Notes: a model not told the origin generated them from the letters alone. A stretch of 64,000 nucleotides of DNA from Lachnospiraceae bacterium (GCA_023663945.1 JAMPGL010000005.1:55001-119000), one strand, 5' to 3'; numbered from the stretch's first letter, positions 19,053 to 28,401 are shown. A program made the numbers and translations.

Positions 19053-19148
19053 ATTGTGATATATTTTTACTTGGGAATTTTATGCGATTTATAACAATAT
19101 TAAATAAAAAGAGTCATAGAATGTTGGAATTTGATGGAGGGATAATAA

Positions 19149-21716
19149 GTGAAAACATCAAATAAAATCGAATATATGTTTAAAAAAAATTGGTTATTTA
19201 TTTTAATTATAATAGCTGCATTGGGAATCTATACAAAACGTAATATGAATCTTCAGACAGAGATAGTTTCGTGGCCGGATACTGCGGTAGTTTTTTCAAC
19301 AGATATGACGGTAATTTCTCAGACATGGCAGCCTCAAATTAAAAACGTGAAAGGAATTTATATTGAATGTGAGCCGCAGAATAATTTTGAAACAGTAATT
19401 GAAATGAGGATAGAGGAAGGAGAGTCCGTTTTAGCAGAATGTTCAGTAGAATATGCTTTTTTAGCAGAGGAGAAGAAGACATTAGAATTTTCATTTGATA
19501 CATCTCAAGTTGAACCTGGAAAAAGATATAGTATTGAACTAAACTATTTAAATCCTGAGAGGGACGGAGCAATTAAGTTAAGTGCTGGAACAGAATATGG
19601 CGGGTGCCAGATTGATGGAAAGGATACGGGCAGCGCGCTTGCTTATAAGATTAAATTTGCTAAACCATCAAGGTTATGGTGGTTATTTATTTGCTTTGCA
19701 CCAATATTTGCAATTGCATTGTTATTTATGTTGATATGGAATAAGAAGTTTGAAGAGACAGTGGCATTGGCTTTGATTGCAGTGGGGATGATACTTTATT
19801 CTGCAGGATTAAGTGAAAAACTTCACACAGGAATCATTATTGTAATACTGCTTTCAATAGTAAGCTTTTTGGCATCGATTTATTTATTTAATCGTAAGAA
19901 AGCAGCATTTAAAGATTTATTAACGCCAGGGCTTTTGATATATTTCATATTAATTGGTTTCATTGTTTTAAACGCATATGATTTGTATCTGGCAAAATGG
20001 GATGAATATTCCCATTGGGGACTTGCCGTTAAAGATATGTATTTTTATTCTTGCTTTGGAAAGCATGTTAATTCAACGTTATTGTTGCCACGATATTTTC
20101 CATTTGCAACGCTTATTGAGTACTGGTTTATGTATCATAATGAGCTGTTTAGCGAGAGTATATTGTATGTCGGGTTTCAGGTAATGTTGTTAAGCGCGTT
20201 AATTCCGGTTACTAAGAGCATCCAAAAGGGTTGGAAATATTTATTTCCAGCTTTGGCTGTTTTGATTTTGGTGCCGGTAACTTTTTTTTATGATGTTTCT
20301 AATTGCATATATGTTGACCCGCTTATGGCAGCGTGGACAGGATATATTTTGATATGTTATTTTAGTGAAAGATTTTCAGTGTTTAATTGGTGCAGAATTA
20401 CGGCTGGTATTTTTGCACTTGTAATGACTAAGGACGCGGGAATTGTATTAGCAGGCTGTGTACTTCTTATTATAGCCGGAGATATGATTTATCAGCATTT
20501 TAAAGAAAAGCATCTAAATAAAGTGCAATGGGGAGTTTCCGTGTTATGGGCGGTTTTAGCGATTGCCTTTTTTTTCAGTTGGCAGGTTTATTTGTCAATG
20601 CCGGCACAAGATACAATAGAGAAAGAAAATACTGTAAATACAATAGAAAAAGAAAGCACTGAAAAAGAGCAACAGGCTGAGGAAAATCTGGAGAGTAAGG
20701 AAAGAAAAAAAGAAAAAGAACCAGTCTCATTTGCTACAATTTCAGCGAGTGGCATTACGAAGGACAAAATACAGGGAATGCTGAACCACGAAGGGGCAGG
20801 ATATTATGATGAGGTAATTCAAAATTATATCATCAGGCTGTTTGACGGGGACACATATAATCTGGGAAATATAGGCTTCTCTTATATGGATTTATTAATT
20901 GTAAGCGTGCTGATAATCTGTGTTCTTATGATTAGAATTAATCCCCATTGTAGAAATAGGATGTTAGTGTTTGCGACGACCATTGTAATTGCGGGAGTAA
21001 TATATGCGGGATTTATGTTGGTATGCTATTTATTTGCTTTCTCAAAAGAAGAAGCAATTAAGCTTTCATCATATGCCAGATATATGTCTGGATATCTGGC
21101 AGGAGTAATAATAGCAGGTTTGTCTCTGCTGTTGATGGAAATGTCAAGATTGCAAGAGGGAAATAAAGTACGTCAAAATTTGTTAATAGGAATGCTGACA
21201 ATATTAATAGTCATTGTACCTGCAAAAAATTTTTTGACTAAGAATATGTATGAAGCGATAACGCCTAATAAGAGACACGGATATGACGAAATACAGCAAT
21301 TGATTCGAAGCGTTGGTGCAGAGGCGGAAAATATATATTTTGTTTGCAATGACAGCAATGGAGAAGCATACTATATGTTTAAAAATGCGGCATGTCCGTT
21401 GAAAGTTCCTTATGTTGAATGGAATATTTTTGCTTCGGAAGAGCTTTATTTAAAACAATGCGATATTAATGCAGAAAATGGTCATCAAACAATACCTGGA
21501 AGGTATCTATCGATAGAGCAATTAAGTGACAAATTGAAACAGTGCCAATATATTTACTTGTTCCATCCAAATGAAGTCTTTGCAGAATCATACGGAGAAT
21601 TATTTATAGAGCCGGAAAAAATTGGCGATGGAACTTTTTATCAAGTTCAAATGGATTCTGCAGGGGAAGTCAGACTTTCTTACATAGGAAAGGTGGGAAT
21701 TCTCTCATACGAATAA
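19149..21716 (+). CDS. Very large polytopic membrane protein, GT-C-like, with charged linker
   Basis: Membrane protein of 855 residues. After one N-terminal span there is a soluble, beta-rich-looking external domain (about residues 35-170), then many spans. KWDEYSHWG (about nt 19993-20020) places acidic residues in an external loop, as in GT-C transferases. A very polar Glu/Lys-rich stretch (nt about 20610-20730) interrupts the membrane region, and a soluble C-terminal domain follows. GTG 19149 is supported by GGAGG eight bases upstream. The protein is exceptionally large for a capsule-locus membrane protein. I do not recognise the family; glycosyltransfer outside the membrane is inferred. 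First gene of the second + strand block. Confidence 0.72.
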   Translation: MKTSNKIEYMFKKNWLFILIIIAALGIYTKRNMNLQTEIVSWPDTAVVFSTDMTVISQTWQPQIKNVKGIYIECEPQNNFETVIEMRIEEGESVLAECSVEYAFLAEEKKTLEFSFDTSQVEPGKRYSIELNYLNPERDGAIKLSAGTEYGGCQIDGKDTGSALAYKIKFAKPSRLWWLFICFAPIFAIALLFMLIWNKKFEETVALALIAVGMILYSAGLSEKLHTGIIIVILLSIVSFLASIYLFNRKKAAFKDLLTPGLLIYFILIGFIVLNAYDLYLAKWDEYSHWGLAVKDMYFYSCFGKHVNSTLLLPRYFPFATLIEYWFMYHNELFSESILYVGFQVMLLSALIPVTKSIQKGWKYLFPALAVLILVPVTFFYDVSNCIYVDPLMAAWTGYILICYFSERFSVFNWCRITAGIFALVMTKDAGIVLAGCVLLIIAGDMIYQHFKEKHLNKVQWGVSVLWAVLAIAFFFSWQVYLSMPAQDTIEKENTVNTIEKESTEKEQQAEENLESKERKKEKEPVSFATISASGITKDKIQGMLNHEGAGYYDEVIQNYIIRLFDGDTYNLGNIGFSYMDLLIVSVLIICVLMIRINPHCRNRMLVFATTIVIAGVIYAGFMLVCYLFAFSKEEAIKLSSYARYMSGYLAGVIIAGLSLLLMEMSRLQEGNKVRQNLLIGMLTILIVIVPAKNFLTKNMYEAITPNKRHGYDEIQQLIRSVGAEAENIYFVCNDSNGEAYYMFKNAACPLKVPYVEWNIFASEELYLKQCDINAENGHQTIPGRYLSIEQLSDKLKQCQYIYLFHPNEVFAESYGELFIEPEKIGDGTFYQVQMDSAGEVRLSYIGKVGILSYE

Positions 21717-21749
21717 TGTATGAAAGAAATAAAGCGTAGAGAGGGCAAT

Positions 21750-22805
21750 ATGAAAAATATCTTCTTAGAGTTTATCAACCGGCATGAGAGGGCTAAAGTT
21801 ATATGGACTGTTTTAAAGAATAATGGCGATTCTGAGTTGAGAAAAAGGATTTTGGATGAGGATTATTTAACAGTTTCCGTGAGAGACATATCTGATGGAA
21901 CGGCTTTGGAAGGAATTCCTAAAATATTATACCGCATTGAAATAGGGACATGGGGTGATGGATTCTTTGCAGAGTATCGAAGGCTGCTTAATTATTTGTA
22001 TTATTGTGAAGTGTTTGGATTTGTTCCTTATGTTCATTTTAATAAGGACTTTACGTATGCCGAAAAGGGGTTGGTGAATGGAACAGATAATCCTTTTGAG
22101 TATTATTTCCTTCAGCCCTGCGTAAGTGAGCGGGAAGCATTACAATACCGCTATTCTGTAAATAGCAGATTGGTTGATTCTGAATTTGCTAACCGGTTAA
22201 AGCCTTTAAACGGATACGATATTTCTGAAGAATATATAGATGTAATGGCAAAAATAAGTGATAAATATATAAAATTTAATGGTTTAACAGAACAGTATTT
22301 ATCACAGGCAGAAGAGATGGTTAACGGGAAAAAATGCTTAGGGGTGCATGTTCGCCTGACCGATTTTAAGCAGAACTATTGGGGGCATCCTGTGTGCGCA
22401 ACAGCAGACTGCCATTTAGAATATGCAAAGAGAGCGTTGGGGGAATTGGGATTTGAAGGCGTATTTTTGGCAACAGATGATGAAGAAACGGTGAGCCTTT
22501 TTAAAAATGAATTTGGAGACAGGCTGTTTTATTATCAAGATGTTGTGCGTTCATCGGGGCAAGTTTCTGTTGCCTTTTCTTCCAGTTTAAGAGAAAATCA
22601 TCATTATAAGCTGGGACTTGAGGTGATACGTGATATGTATACTCTCTCCTTGTGTCAGGGATTGGTTGCAGGAAAATCACAGGTAAGCATTTGCGCAATG
22701 ATTGAAAACCGGCGAAAATCTCCGTATGAATATGTGCACATTATTGATAAAGGAAATAATAGTGACCCTTCACGAAAGTTTAGCAGTGTAAAAAATGAAA
22801 AGTGA
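21750..22805 (+). CDS. GT23/NodZ-FUT8-like fucosyltransferase-like protein
   Basis: Resembles the alpha-1,6-fucosyltransferase (NodZ/FUT8, GT23) and O-fucosyltransferase superfamily. LGVHVRLTD (about nt 22340-22366) corresponds to their HxRxTD donor motif, VFLATDDEE to the family's L-A-T-D-D segment, and LSLCQGLVAGKSQVS to the C-terminal binding region. A frame opens at 21720, but no ribosome site is seen there; ATG 21750 follows GAGAGGG and fits better. Together with GT10 and GT11 this makes a third possible fucosyltransferase type in the locus. The exact CAZy family would need a profile search; other deoxyhexose donors are possible. Confidence 0.7.
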   Translation: MKNIFLEFINRHERAKVIWTVLKNNGDSELRKRILDEDYLTVSVRDISDGTALEGIPKILYRIEIGTWGDGFFAEYRRLLNYLYYCEVFGFVPYVHFNKDFTYAEKGLVNGTDNPFEYYFLQPCVSEREALQYRYSVNSRLVDSEFANRLKPLNGYDISEEYIDVMAKISDKYIKFNGLTEQYLSQAEEMVNGKKCLGVHVRLTDFKQNYWGHPVCATADCHLEYAKRALGELGFEGVFLATDDEETVSLFKNEFGDRLFYYQDVVRSSGQVSVAFSSSLRENHHYKLGLEVIRDMYTLSLCQGLVAGKSQVSICAMIENRRKSPYEYVHIIDKGNNSDPSRKFSSVKNEK

Positions 22806-22864
22806 TGTTAGTAAACGGAACTGGAAAAATTTATGGCTATTATGTGGGGGATATGGTAAGATTG

Positions 22865-22878
22865 ATTGTCAAGACAAT
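22865..22878. repeat. Short inverted repeat in the gap before the TupA-like gene
   Basis: ATTGTC-AA-GACAAT, arms of six bases around two. It lies in the 95-base gap 22806-22900, just upstream of the GAGGAAGG ribosome site of the next gene. It could be a small operator or an RNA hairpin, or chance. Confidence 0.3.
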
Positions 22879-22900
22879 TTTATGCTTTTGAGGAAGGTCA

Positions 22901-23809
22901 ATGAGTAAGGAAGCTGTGAGTACAGAATTGATGAGCTTAAAACGGAGAGTATGCCGTAAGATATGTGTTCTTTTTGGGAAAAAGCTGCCGGATAAGCTTT
23001 ATTTAAAGATGATGTATTATGTGAAATTGGGGAAGCACCTTGATTTGAAAAATCCCACAACATTTAATGAAAAACTGAATTGGCTCAAGCTGAATGACCG
23101 ACGCGGCATATACACACAGATGGCTGATAAATACGAGGTCCGCCAAATTGTAAAAGAACGTCTTGGAGAAGAATACTTGATTCCCCTTCTTGGTTTATGG
23201 GATTTTCCGGAAGAAATTAATTTTGATGATTTACCGAATCAGTTTGTGCTAAAATGTACACACGACTCTGGGAGTGTAGTTATATGTAAAGATAAAATGA
23301 CATTCAATCGCGAAGAAGCTGTACAGAAACTACAGGCAGCCATGAGAATTAATTACTTTTACCCTAGCAGGGAATGGCCGTATAAGGATATTAAACCAAG
23401 AATTATTGCAGAAGCCTATATGGTAGATGAATCCGGAACAGAACTGAAGGATTATAAAATTTATAATTTTTCAGGGAAACCTGAGCTGATACAGGTAGAT
23501 TTTGGGCGATTCGTTCATCACGAGAGAAATCTATATTCGTTAAATTGGGAATATATTGATGAGACTATTGAATATCCTAAAAATCCGCGTGTTGTCATAC
23601 CTAAACCGGATGGCTTGGAAGAAATGTGCCAATGCGCAAGAAAGCTTGCGGAGGGCATTCCGAGCGTGCGGACAGATTTCTATTCAATTAATGGAAAGAT
23701 ATATTTTGGAGAGATAACATTTTATCAAGAAGCAGGGTTTGCTAAATTTGAACATGAGGAGTTTGCGGAGAGATTGGGGGATTTGATTTGTATAGATCCA
23801 ATGAATTAG
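22901..23809 (+). CDS. TupA-like ATP-grasp family protein
   Basis: Matches the ATPgrasp_TupA group found in polysaccharide loci, named after TupA of the teichuronopeptide locus, where an amino acid polymer is linked to a sugar acid. Seen: NPTTFNEKLNWLKLND, ADKYEVRQIV, FVLKCTHDSGSV (nucleotide-binding strand), DYKIYNFSGKP, and RTDFYSINGKIYFGEITFY with the metal-binding Asp/Glu. GAGGAAGG precedes ATG 22901. Many members are annotated loosely as glycosyltransferases; an ATP-dependent ligase joining an amine to a carboxyl group is the mechanism suggested by the fold. Its end overlaps the next gene by 22 bases. Confidence 0.82.
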   Translation: MSKEAVSTELMSLKRRVCRKICVLFGKKLPDKLYLKMMYYVKLGKHLDLKNPTTFNEKLNWLKLNDRRGIYTQMADKYEVRQIVKERLGEEYLIPLLGLWDFPEEINFDDLPNQFVLKCTHDSGSVVICKDKMTFNREEAVQKLQAAMRINYFYPSREWPYKDIKPRIIAEAYMVDESGTELKDYKIYNFSGKPELIQVDFGRFVHHERNLYSLNWEYIDETIEYPKNPRVVIPKPDGLEEMCQCARKLAEGIPSVRTDFYSINGKIYFGEITFYQEAGFAKFEHEEFAERLGDLICIDPMN

Positions 23810-24780
23810 TAACTATTATTATACCGGCATGGAATGTAGAAAAATATATTCACAGAGGAATTGAGTCATGTTTAAATCAGTCATATTGCGATATTGAAGT
23901 TATGGTTGTAGACGATGGCTCGACAGATGAAACGTTAAAGATAGCTGAAAAATTTGCTGAAGAAGATAGGCGCGTGCGTGTACTTAGCAAAGAGCATTGT
24001 GGGGTATCTGCGGCGAGAAATTATGGGATGAAGCATGCAAAGGGCAAGTGTCTGATGTTTTTGGATTCAGATGATTGGCTGGCTGGTGATGCAGTTGAGA
24101 TTTTAATGAATTATTTTACTCAATATCCAGAGCACTTGATAGGGGCAAAATCGATTTTTGTCGAAGAGGGAAAAGAAGATGAGGATAGAAAGAGCTCCGA
24201 TGAAATAATTATGCCAATTGTGATGGGTCAGCATGAGGCATTGATGAATACAGATCAAACAACATATCGTAACTCTAGTGCGTGTTATAAGATTTTTTAT
24301 GCACCTATCATTCAGGATAATGATATTAGGTTCGATGAGGATATTTCTATTGGAGAGGATGGGCTGTTTGTATTTCGTTATCTGAATCATGTGAAGGGCA
24401 TGGTTTATGTTGATGCGGCTGTATGGAGATGCCTTGTCAGAAAAGGGAGCAGCACCCGGGTACCTTACGATGAACGATTTATAACTGCTTTGTATGCGAT
24501 AGAAAGAATGATGCAATATCCGAATGTTAAGGCAGACGATATTGAAGACATGCTGAAGGCTTTTTTGGTAAAAAAGGCGCTGGATTTATTCCGAAAATAC
24601 ATTGATTGCGGAAATGAGGATAAAAAAGTTGTTTATTATTTGAAGAGCTATATAAAAAAGTACAAGAAAGAATATGAAAGGACGGTAGATCGGGGGCAGC
24701 GATTACGAACTAATTTCATATTATTTATGCCTTTTCCAATTTATTTGAAGTTGTATAGGAAGAAGCATCACATTTATTAA
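23788..24780 (+). CDS. GT2 family glycosyltransferase (TTG start)
   Basis: GT-A glycosyltransferase: VTIIIPAWNVEKYIHRGIES, VDDGSTDET, SAARNYGMKHAKG and LDSDDW are all present. The only start upstream of the first motif is TTG 23788, and it is convincing because GGGGG lies seven bases before it, inside the end of the TupA-like gene. The 22-base overlap suggests coupled translation. C-terminal tail basic. Specificity unknown. Confidence 0.88.
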   Translation: MYRSNELVTIIIPAWNVEKYIHRGIESCLNQSYCDIEVMVVDDGSTDETLKIAEKFAEEDRRVRVLSKEHCGVSAARNYGMKHAKGKCLMFLDSDDWLAGDAVEILMNYFTQYPEHLIGAKSIFVEEGKEDEDRKSSDEIIMPIVMGQHEALMNTDQTTYRNSSACYKIFYAPIIQDNDIRFDEDISIGEDGLFVFRYLNHVKGMVYVDAAVWRCLVRKGSSTRVPYDERFITALYAIERMMQYPNVKADDIEDMLKAFLVKKALDLFRKYIDCGNEDKKVVYYLKSYIKKYKKEYERTVDRGQRLRTNFILFMPFPIYLKLYRKKHHIY

Positions 24781-24791
24781 GGAGAGCAATT

Positions 24792-25829
24792 ATGAAGTTT
24801 GCTGTAATACCATGGAGTGAAAATGAATTGAATGATCAAATTTTTTATGTATCGGATAAGAACGGAAAATTGGTTCCTACTCCTAGCGCAGCATATCTTA
24901 TGGTCAAGGAATTTGAACGTTTAGGGCATGAAGTTCATACCATAGACTTATTTCCTGACTTATGCCAGGTGGATTATTTCTTATTGTATGTTATTGATTG
25001 GGGATGGGTAAAAAAGATTGTGGCAGCAGGTTTGGAAAGCCGGATGGTGTATTGTAATGCGGAACCGCCGTCGGTAAGCCTGGTCAATTCGCCGGAAGGA
25101 TTTAAAATTTTAAAACGTTATTTTCCATACATTATGACTTGGAATCCGGATTGGGTGGATGACGAACGAATTTTTTTGCGCTGCATTCCATACTATTTTG
25201 ATTTTAAGCCTTGCCGGATAGCATTTGAGAATCGCAAATTAATTACAGCGATTTCTGCGAATAAAACTTCTAAGTGGTCAGATGAGCTGTATTCTGAGAG
25301 AGAGAGGGCATATTTCTTTTTTGAAAAGAACTATCCGGATGATTTTGACTTTTACGGAGTAGGCTGGGAAGGTACAGAGCACCCATGTTATAGGGGGCGC
25401 ATACGAGATAAAAAGGAAATTTTTCATAAATACAAATTTGCTATTTGCTTTGAAAATATGCGCAGCCATAAAAATTATATTACTGAAAAAATATGGGATT
25501 GCTTAAACTCACAGATTGTACCCATATATCTGGGAGCAAAAAACGTTACAGATTATATACCGCGGGAATGTTTCATAGATTTTAATGATTTTGAATCTTA
25601 CGATACTCTTGCAAACTATCTTGTTGGTATGACAGAAGAACGATATAATAAATACTTGGAAGCTGCACGCGCCTTATTGGATTCTGATGTTACTGATTTT
25701 TTTCGGGGAGAACAGTATGCGCATGACTTTTTGGAGGCAGTTAAACACTCGGTTTCGTTTACTATGGGAGTGCGGGAGAAGATATATGTTTACTGCAAAG
25801 GAACAATGAAAGAACTTTTTGGACGATAG
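24792..25829 (+). CDS. GT10 family fucosyltransferase (alpha-1,3/1,4 type)
   Basis: Glycosyltransferase family 10, known for GDP-fucose-dependent alpha-1,3/1,4-fucosylation as in Lewis-antigen synthesis by Helicobacter. The C-terminal donor domain shows the family block: FAICFENMRSHKNYITEKIWD (about nt 25437-25500; cited in part), then SQIVPIYLGAK and YIPRECFIDFNDF. Length (345 residues) is normal. A clear AAGGAGAG site precedes ATG 24792. No tandem heptad repeats are seen at the C-terminus. The next gene begins within three bases, so it is part of the same operon. Fucose is the likely but unproven sugar. Confidence 0.88.
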   Translation: MKFAVIPWSENELNDQIFYVSDKNGKLVPTPSAAYLMVKEFERLGHEVHTIDLFPDLCQVDYFLLYVIDWGWVKKIVAAGLESRMVYCNAEPPSVSLVNSPEGFKILKRYFPYIMTWNPDWVDDERIFLRCIPYYFDFKPCRIAFENRKLITAISANKTSKWSDELYSERERAYFFFEKNYPDDFDFYGVGWEGTEHPCYRGRIRDKKEIFHKYKFAICFENMRSHKNYITEKIWDCLNSQIVPIYLGAKNVTDYIPRECFIDFNDFESYDTLANYLVGMTEERYNKYLEAARALLDSDVTDFFRGEQYAHDFLEAVKHSVSFTMGVREKIYVYCKGTMKELFGR

Positions 25830-25867
25830 GCATGCAAAATGACAAAGCAAGGTGGCTGGGAGAAAAT

Positions 25868-27619
25868 ATGATAAAAAAGTTAGCCTATATTTTTAATAAA
25901 AAAGAAAAAATAAAGTTATTGTTTTTGATGATTATGATTATAATTGGCAGTTTTATAGAATTGATGGGTGTCGCGGCATTTATGCCCTTTATTACAGCTA
26001 TAACAGATGAAAGCGCTGTATCGGAAAACAGGATTCTCAGCTTGGTTTATGGAATATTAAATGAACCGGAACAAAAAGAATTTTTGGCCGCCATGGCAAT
26101 AGGAATTAGTATCATTTACATTCTCAAAAACTTGTATTTGGGAGTATTGCAGAATTCGATTTTGAAGTTTTCTTATACCATAAGGAAAAATCTTTCTGTC
26201 AGGCTTCTTTCTACGTATATGAAAGAACCATATACATTTCATCTGAATAAAAATGGGGCTGAATTGCAGAGGAGCCTGCTTGCGGATACAAATCAATTTA
26301 TGCTTTTAGTGAATAATACATTACAATTTGTTGCGGAAGCATCTGTATGTGCCGTTCTTGGAATCTATCTTTTTGATACCAGTCATTCTATGGCAGGAAT
26401 TGTAATAGTTTTGCTGGTTGTCTGCGTAGGCGCATTTTTTTTAGTAGCTAAAAAGATTTCAAAGCGTCTTGGAGAGCGAAATCAAATGTATAATGCAAAG
26501 TTGATTCAATGGGTGCATCAGTCATTAGGGGGAATAAAAGAAGTAAAAGTTCTCGGCAGAGAAAAATATTTTATTAATGCATATGAGGAAAATTATGAAG
26601 GGTTAATATGGGGAGCAAGGATAAATGAATTATTATCGGCGCTTCCGAGATATATTGTCGAAGCAGTGTGCATAACAGGACTATTAGCTGCCATTATAGG
26701 AAAAATGTTTTGGGGATATTCACAAAACACGGTGTTAGATTTTGTCCCACAGCTGGCGGTTTTTGCTGTAGGCGCATTTAGGCTGCTGCCGTCGGTAGGT
26801 AAGATAAATGCATTTACAAATAATATATTATATTGTGTACCATCTTTAGACCTGATTTATTCTGATTTAAGACAGATAGAGGATTGCGAAGAAAGTATAA
26901 ATAGCGGAAGAGAAAAATTAGACTTTAAAAAGGAGATTCGCGTAGATAGTATAGTGTATCGGTATCCGGATGGGGAGGAATATGTGCTCGACCATGCTTC
27001 TTTGGAGATACCCAAAGGGTTAACCGCAGCGTTGATTGGAAGCTCGGGCACAGGGAAAACGACTCTTGCAGATGTTATTCTGGGATTGCTGACGCCTGAA
27101 AGCGGACATGTGTGGCTGGATAATGTCGATGTTTTTGAAAATTTGCAGGGCTGGCATGCAAAACTGGGGTACATCCCGCAAAATATTTATTTGTCAGATG
27201 ATACAATCAAAAACAACGTAGCATTAGGTATTGCAGAGAATGAGATTGACGAAGGGGCAATATGGACTGCTTTGAAAAAGGCACAGCTGGAAATCTTTGT
27301 GCGGGGATTGCCTCTTGGTCTTGATACAATGGTTGGAGAGGCCGGCGTGAGACTTTCGGGGGGACAGAGGCAGCGTATCGGAATCGCCAGAGCACTTTAT
27401 CATGATCCGGAGATATTGGTACTTGACGAGGCAACATCAGCATTGGACAATGATACGGAAAAAGCTGTTATGGAAGCAATTGATTCATTAAAAGGCGAGA
27501 AAACAATGATAATTATTGCGCACCGCCTTACAACTATCAGAAATGCTGATAGAATATATGAGGTAATTGATGGAAAAGCAGTGGAAAGAAATAAAGAAGA
27601 GGTTTTGGGACAAGTTTAA
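25868..27619 (+). CDS. ABC transporter, fused permease and ATPase (PglK/MsbA-like flippase), copy 1
   Basis: Half-transporter expected to dimerise and flip lipid-linked oligosaccharides across the membrane. N-terminal half: about six spans; C-terminal half: Walker A GSSGTGKT (about nt 27038-27061), Q-loop IPQNIYLSDD, signature LSGGQRQR (about nt 27355) and Walker B ILVLDEATSALD, then the switch His in IIAHRLTT. All catalytic residues are intact. The frame opens at 25832, but ATG 25868 has GGGAG five bases upstream and is preferred. The Q-loop sequence resembles the paralogue at 28757. Campylobacter PglK is the functional model. Confidence 0.9.
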   Translation: MIKKLAYIFNKKEKIKLLFLMIMIIIGSFIELMGVAAFMPFITAITDESAVSENRILSLVYGILNEPEQKEFLAAMAIGISIIYILKNLYLGVLQNSILKFSYTIRKNLSVRLLSTYMKEPYTFHLNKNGAELQRSLLADTNQFMLLVNNTLQFVAEASVCAVLGIYLFDTSHSMAGIVIVLLVVCVGAFFLVAKKISKRLGERNQMYNAKLIQWVHQSLGGIKEVKVLGREKYFINAYEENYEGLIWGARINELLSALPRYIVEAVCITGLLAAIIGKMFWGYSQNTVLDFVPQLAVFAVGAFRLLPSVGKINAFTNNILYCVPSLDLIYSDLRQIEDCEESINSGREKLDFKKEIRVDSIVYRYPDGEEYVLDHASLEIPKGLTAALIGSSGTGKTTLADVILGLLTPESGHVWLDNVDVFENLQGWHAKLGYIPQNIYLSDDTIKNNVALGIAENEIDEGAIWTALKKAQLEIFVRGLPLGLDTMVGEAGVRLSGGQRQRIGIARALYHDPEILVLDEATSALDNDTEKAVMEAIDSLKGEKTMIIIAHRLTTIRNADRIYEVIDGKAVERNKEEVLGQV

Positions 27620-27657
27620 TATCATCAAAGCTGTATGGATAGGAGAGTTAACGGGCT

Positions 27658-28401
27658 GTGGAAAAAAGGTGCTTAATAATTATACCAGCTTATAATGAGG
27701 CGGAAAATATTGAACAGGTTGTTAATCATATGAGAGAATATGCGCCACAGTATGACTATTTGGTGGTAAACGACGGATCGACAGATGGTACGCTGGCATT
27801 GTGTGAGAATGCACACTTTGATTATTTAGATTTATCGATTAATATGGGAATTGGCGGTGCCGTACAGGCGGGATATATTTATGCATGTAAAAGAGGGTAT
27901 GATATTGCAATCCAGATGGATGGGGATGGACAGCATGATATTGCTTATTTGGAAGAATTGCTGCAGCCAATATTAGAAGATAAAGCAGATATTGTTATAG
28001 GCTCTCGTTTCTTGAAAAGAGAAGGCTTCCAGTCATCCGCAAGTCGAAGACTTGGAATAAATATATTAAGCCTCTTAATCAAACTTATGACCGGTCAGAA
28101 GATTATGGATGTAACAAGCGGATATCGGGCGGTGAACCGCAGATTTATTGAAATCTACAGCAGGGATTATCCGACAGACTATCCGGAGCCTGAAGCAATT
28201 GTAGCGGCTATTATGCATAGGGGAAGAGTTATGGAGATGCCGGTACAGATGAAGGCGCGGGAGGGCGGAACCAGTTCTATAACACTCAAGAGGTCTGTCT
28301 ATTATATGATCAAAGTGACATTGGCGATTCTGGTGTGCAGATTAAGCTATGGAATTAGGCGTGAGCCGATTAAAAATCGCAGTGAAAGGAATGAAATATA
28401 A
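27658..28401 (+). CDS. DPM1-like GT2 (polyprenyl-phosphate glycosyltransferase type)
   Basis: Soluble GT2 enzyme of 247 residues in the dolichyl-phosphate mannose synthase-like group. IIIPAYNEAENI, VNDGSTDGT, MDGDGQHD (about nt 27918-27941) and GSRF are intact, and RREGGTSSI-type EGGTSSITLKRSVYYM ends the catalytic domain. It lacks its own C-terminal spans; the next gene, a small DUF2304 membrane protein directly after its stop, probably supplies membrane anchoring. GTG 27658 with AGGAG at 27641 is the likely start. It may make a polyprenyl-phosphate-sugar for the GT-C-like membrane proteins in the locus. Confidence 0.85.
   Translation: MEKRCLIIIPAYNEAENIEQVVNHMREYAPQYDYLVVNDGSTDGTLALCENAHFDYLDLSINMGIGGAVQAGYIYACKRGYDIAIQMDGDGQHDIAYLEELLQPILEDKADIVIGSRFLKREGFQSSASRRLGINILSLLIKLMTGQKIMDVTSGYRAVNRRFIEIYSRDYPTDYPEPEAIVAAIMHRGRVMEMPVQMKAREGGTSSITLKRSVYYMIKVTLAILVCRLSYGIRREPIKNRSERNEI

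Noticed and set aside
22805-22891. Small reading frame of 28 codons starting in the TGATG overlap at the end of the GT23-like gene
   Set aside because: It is coupled by position, but it has no recognisable motif and no ribosome site of its own. It could be a chance frame or a remnant; not enough to call a gene.
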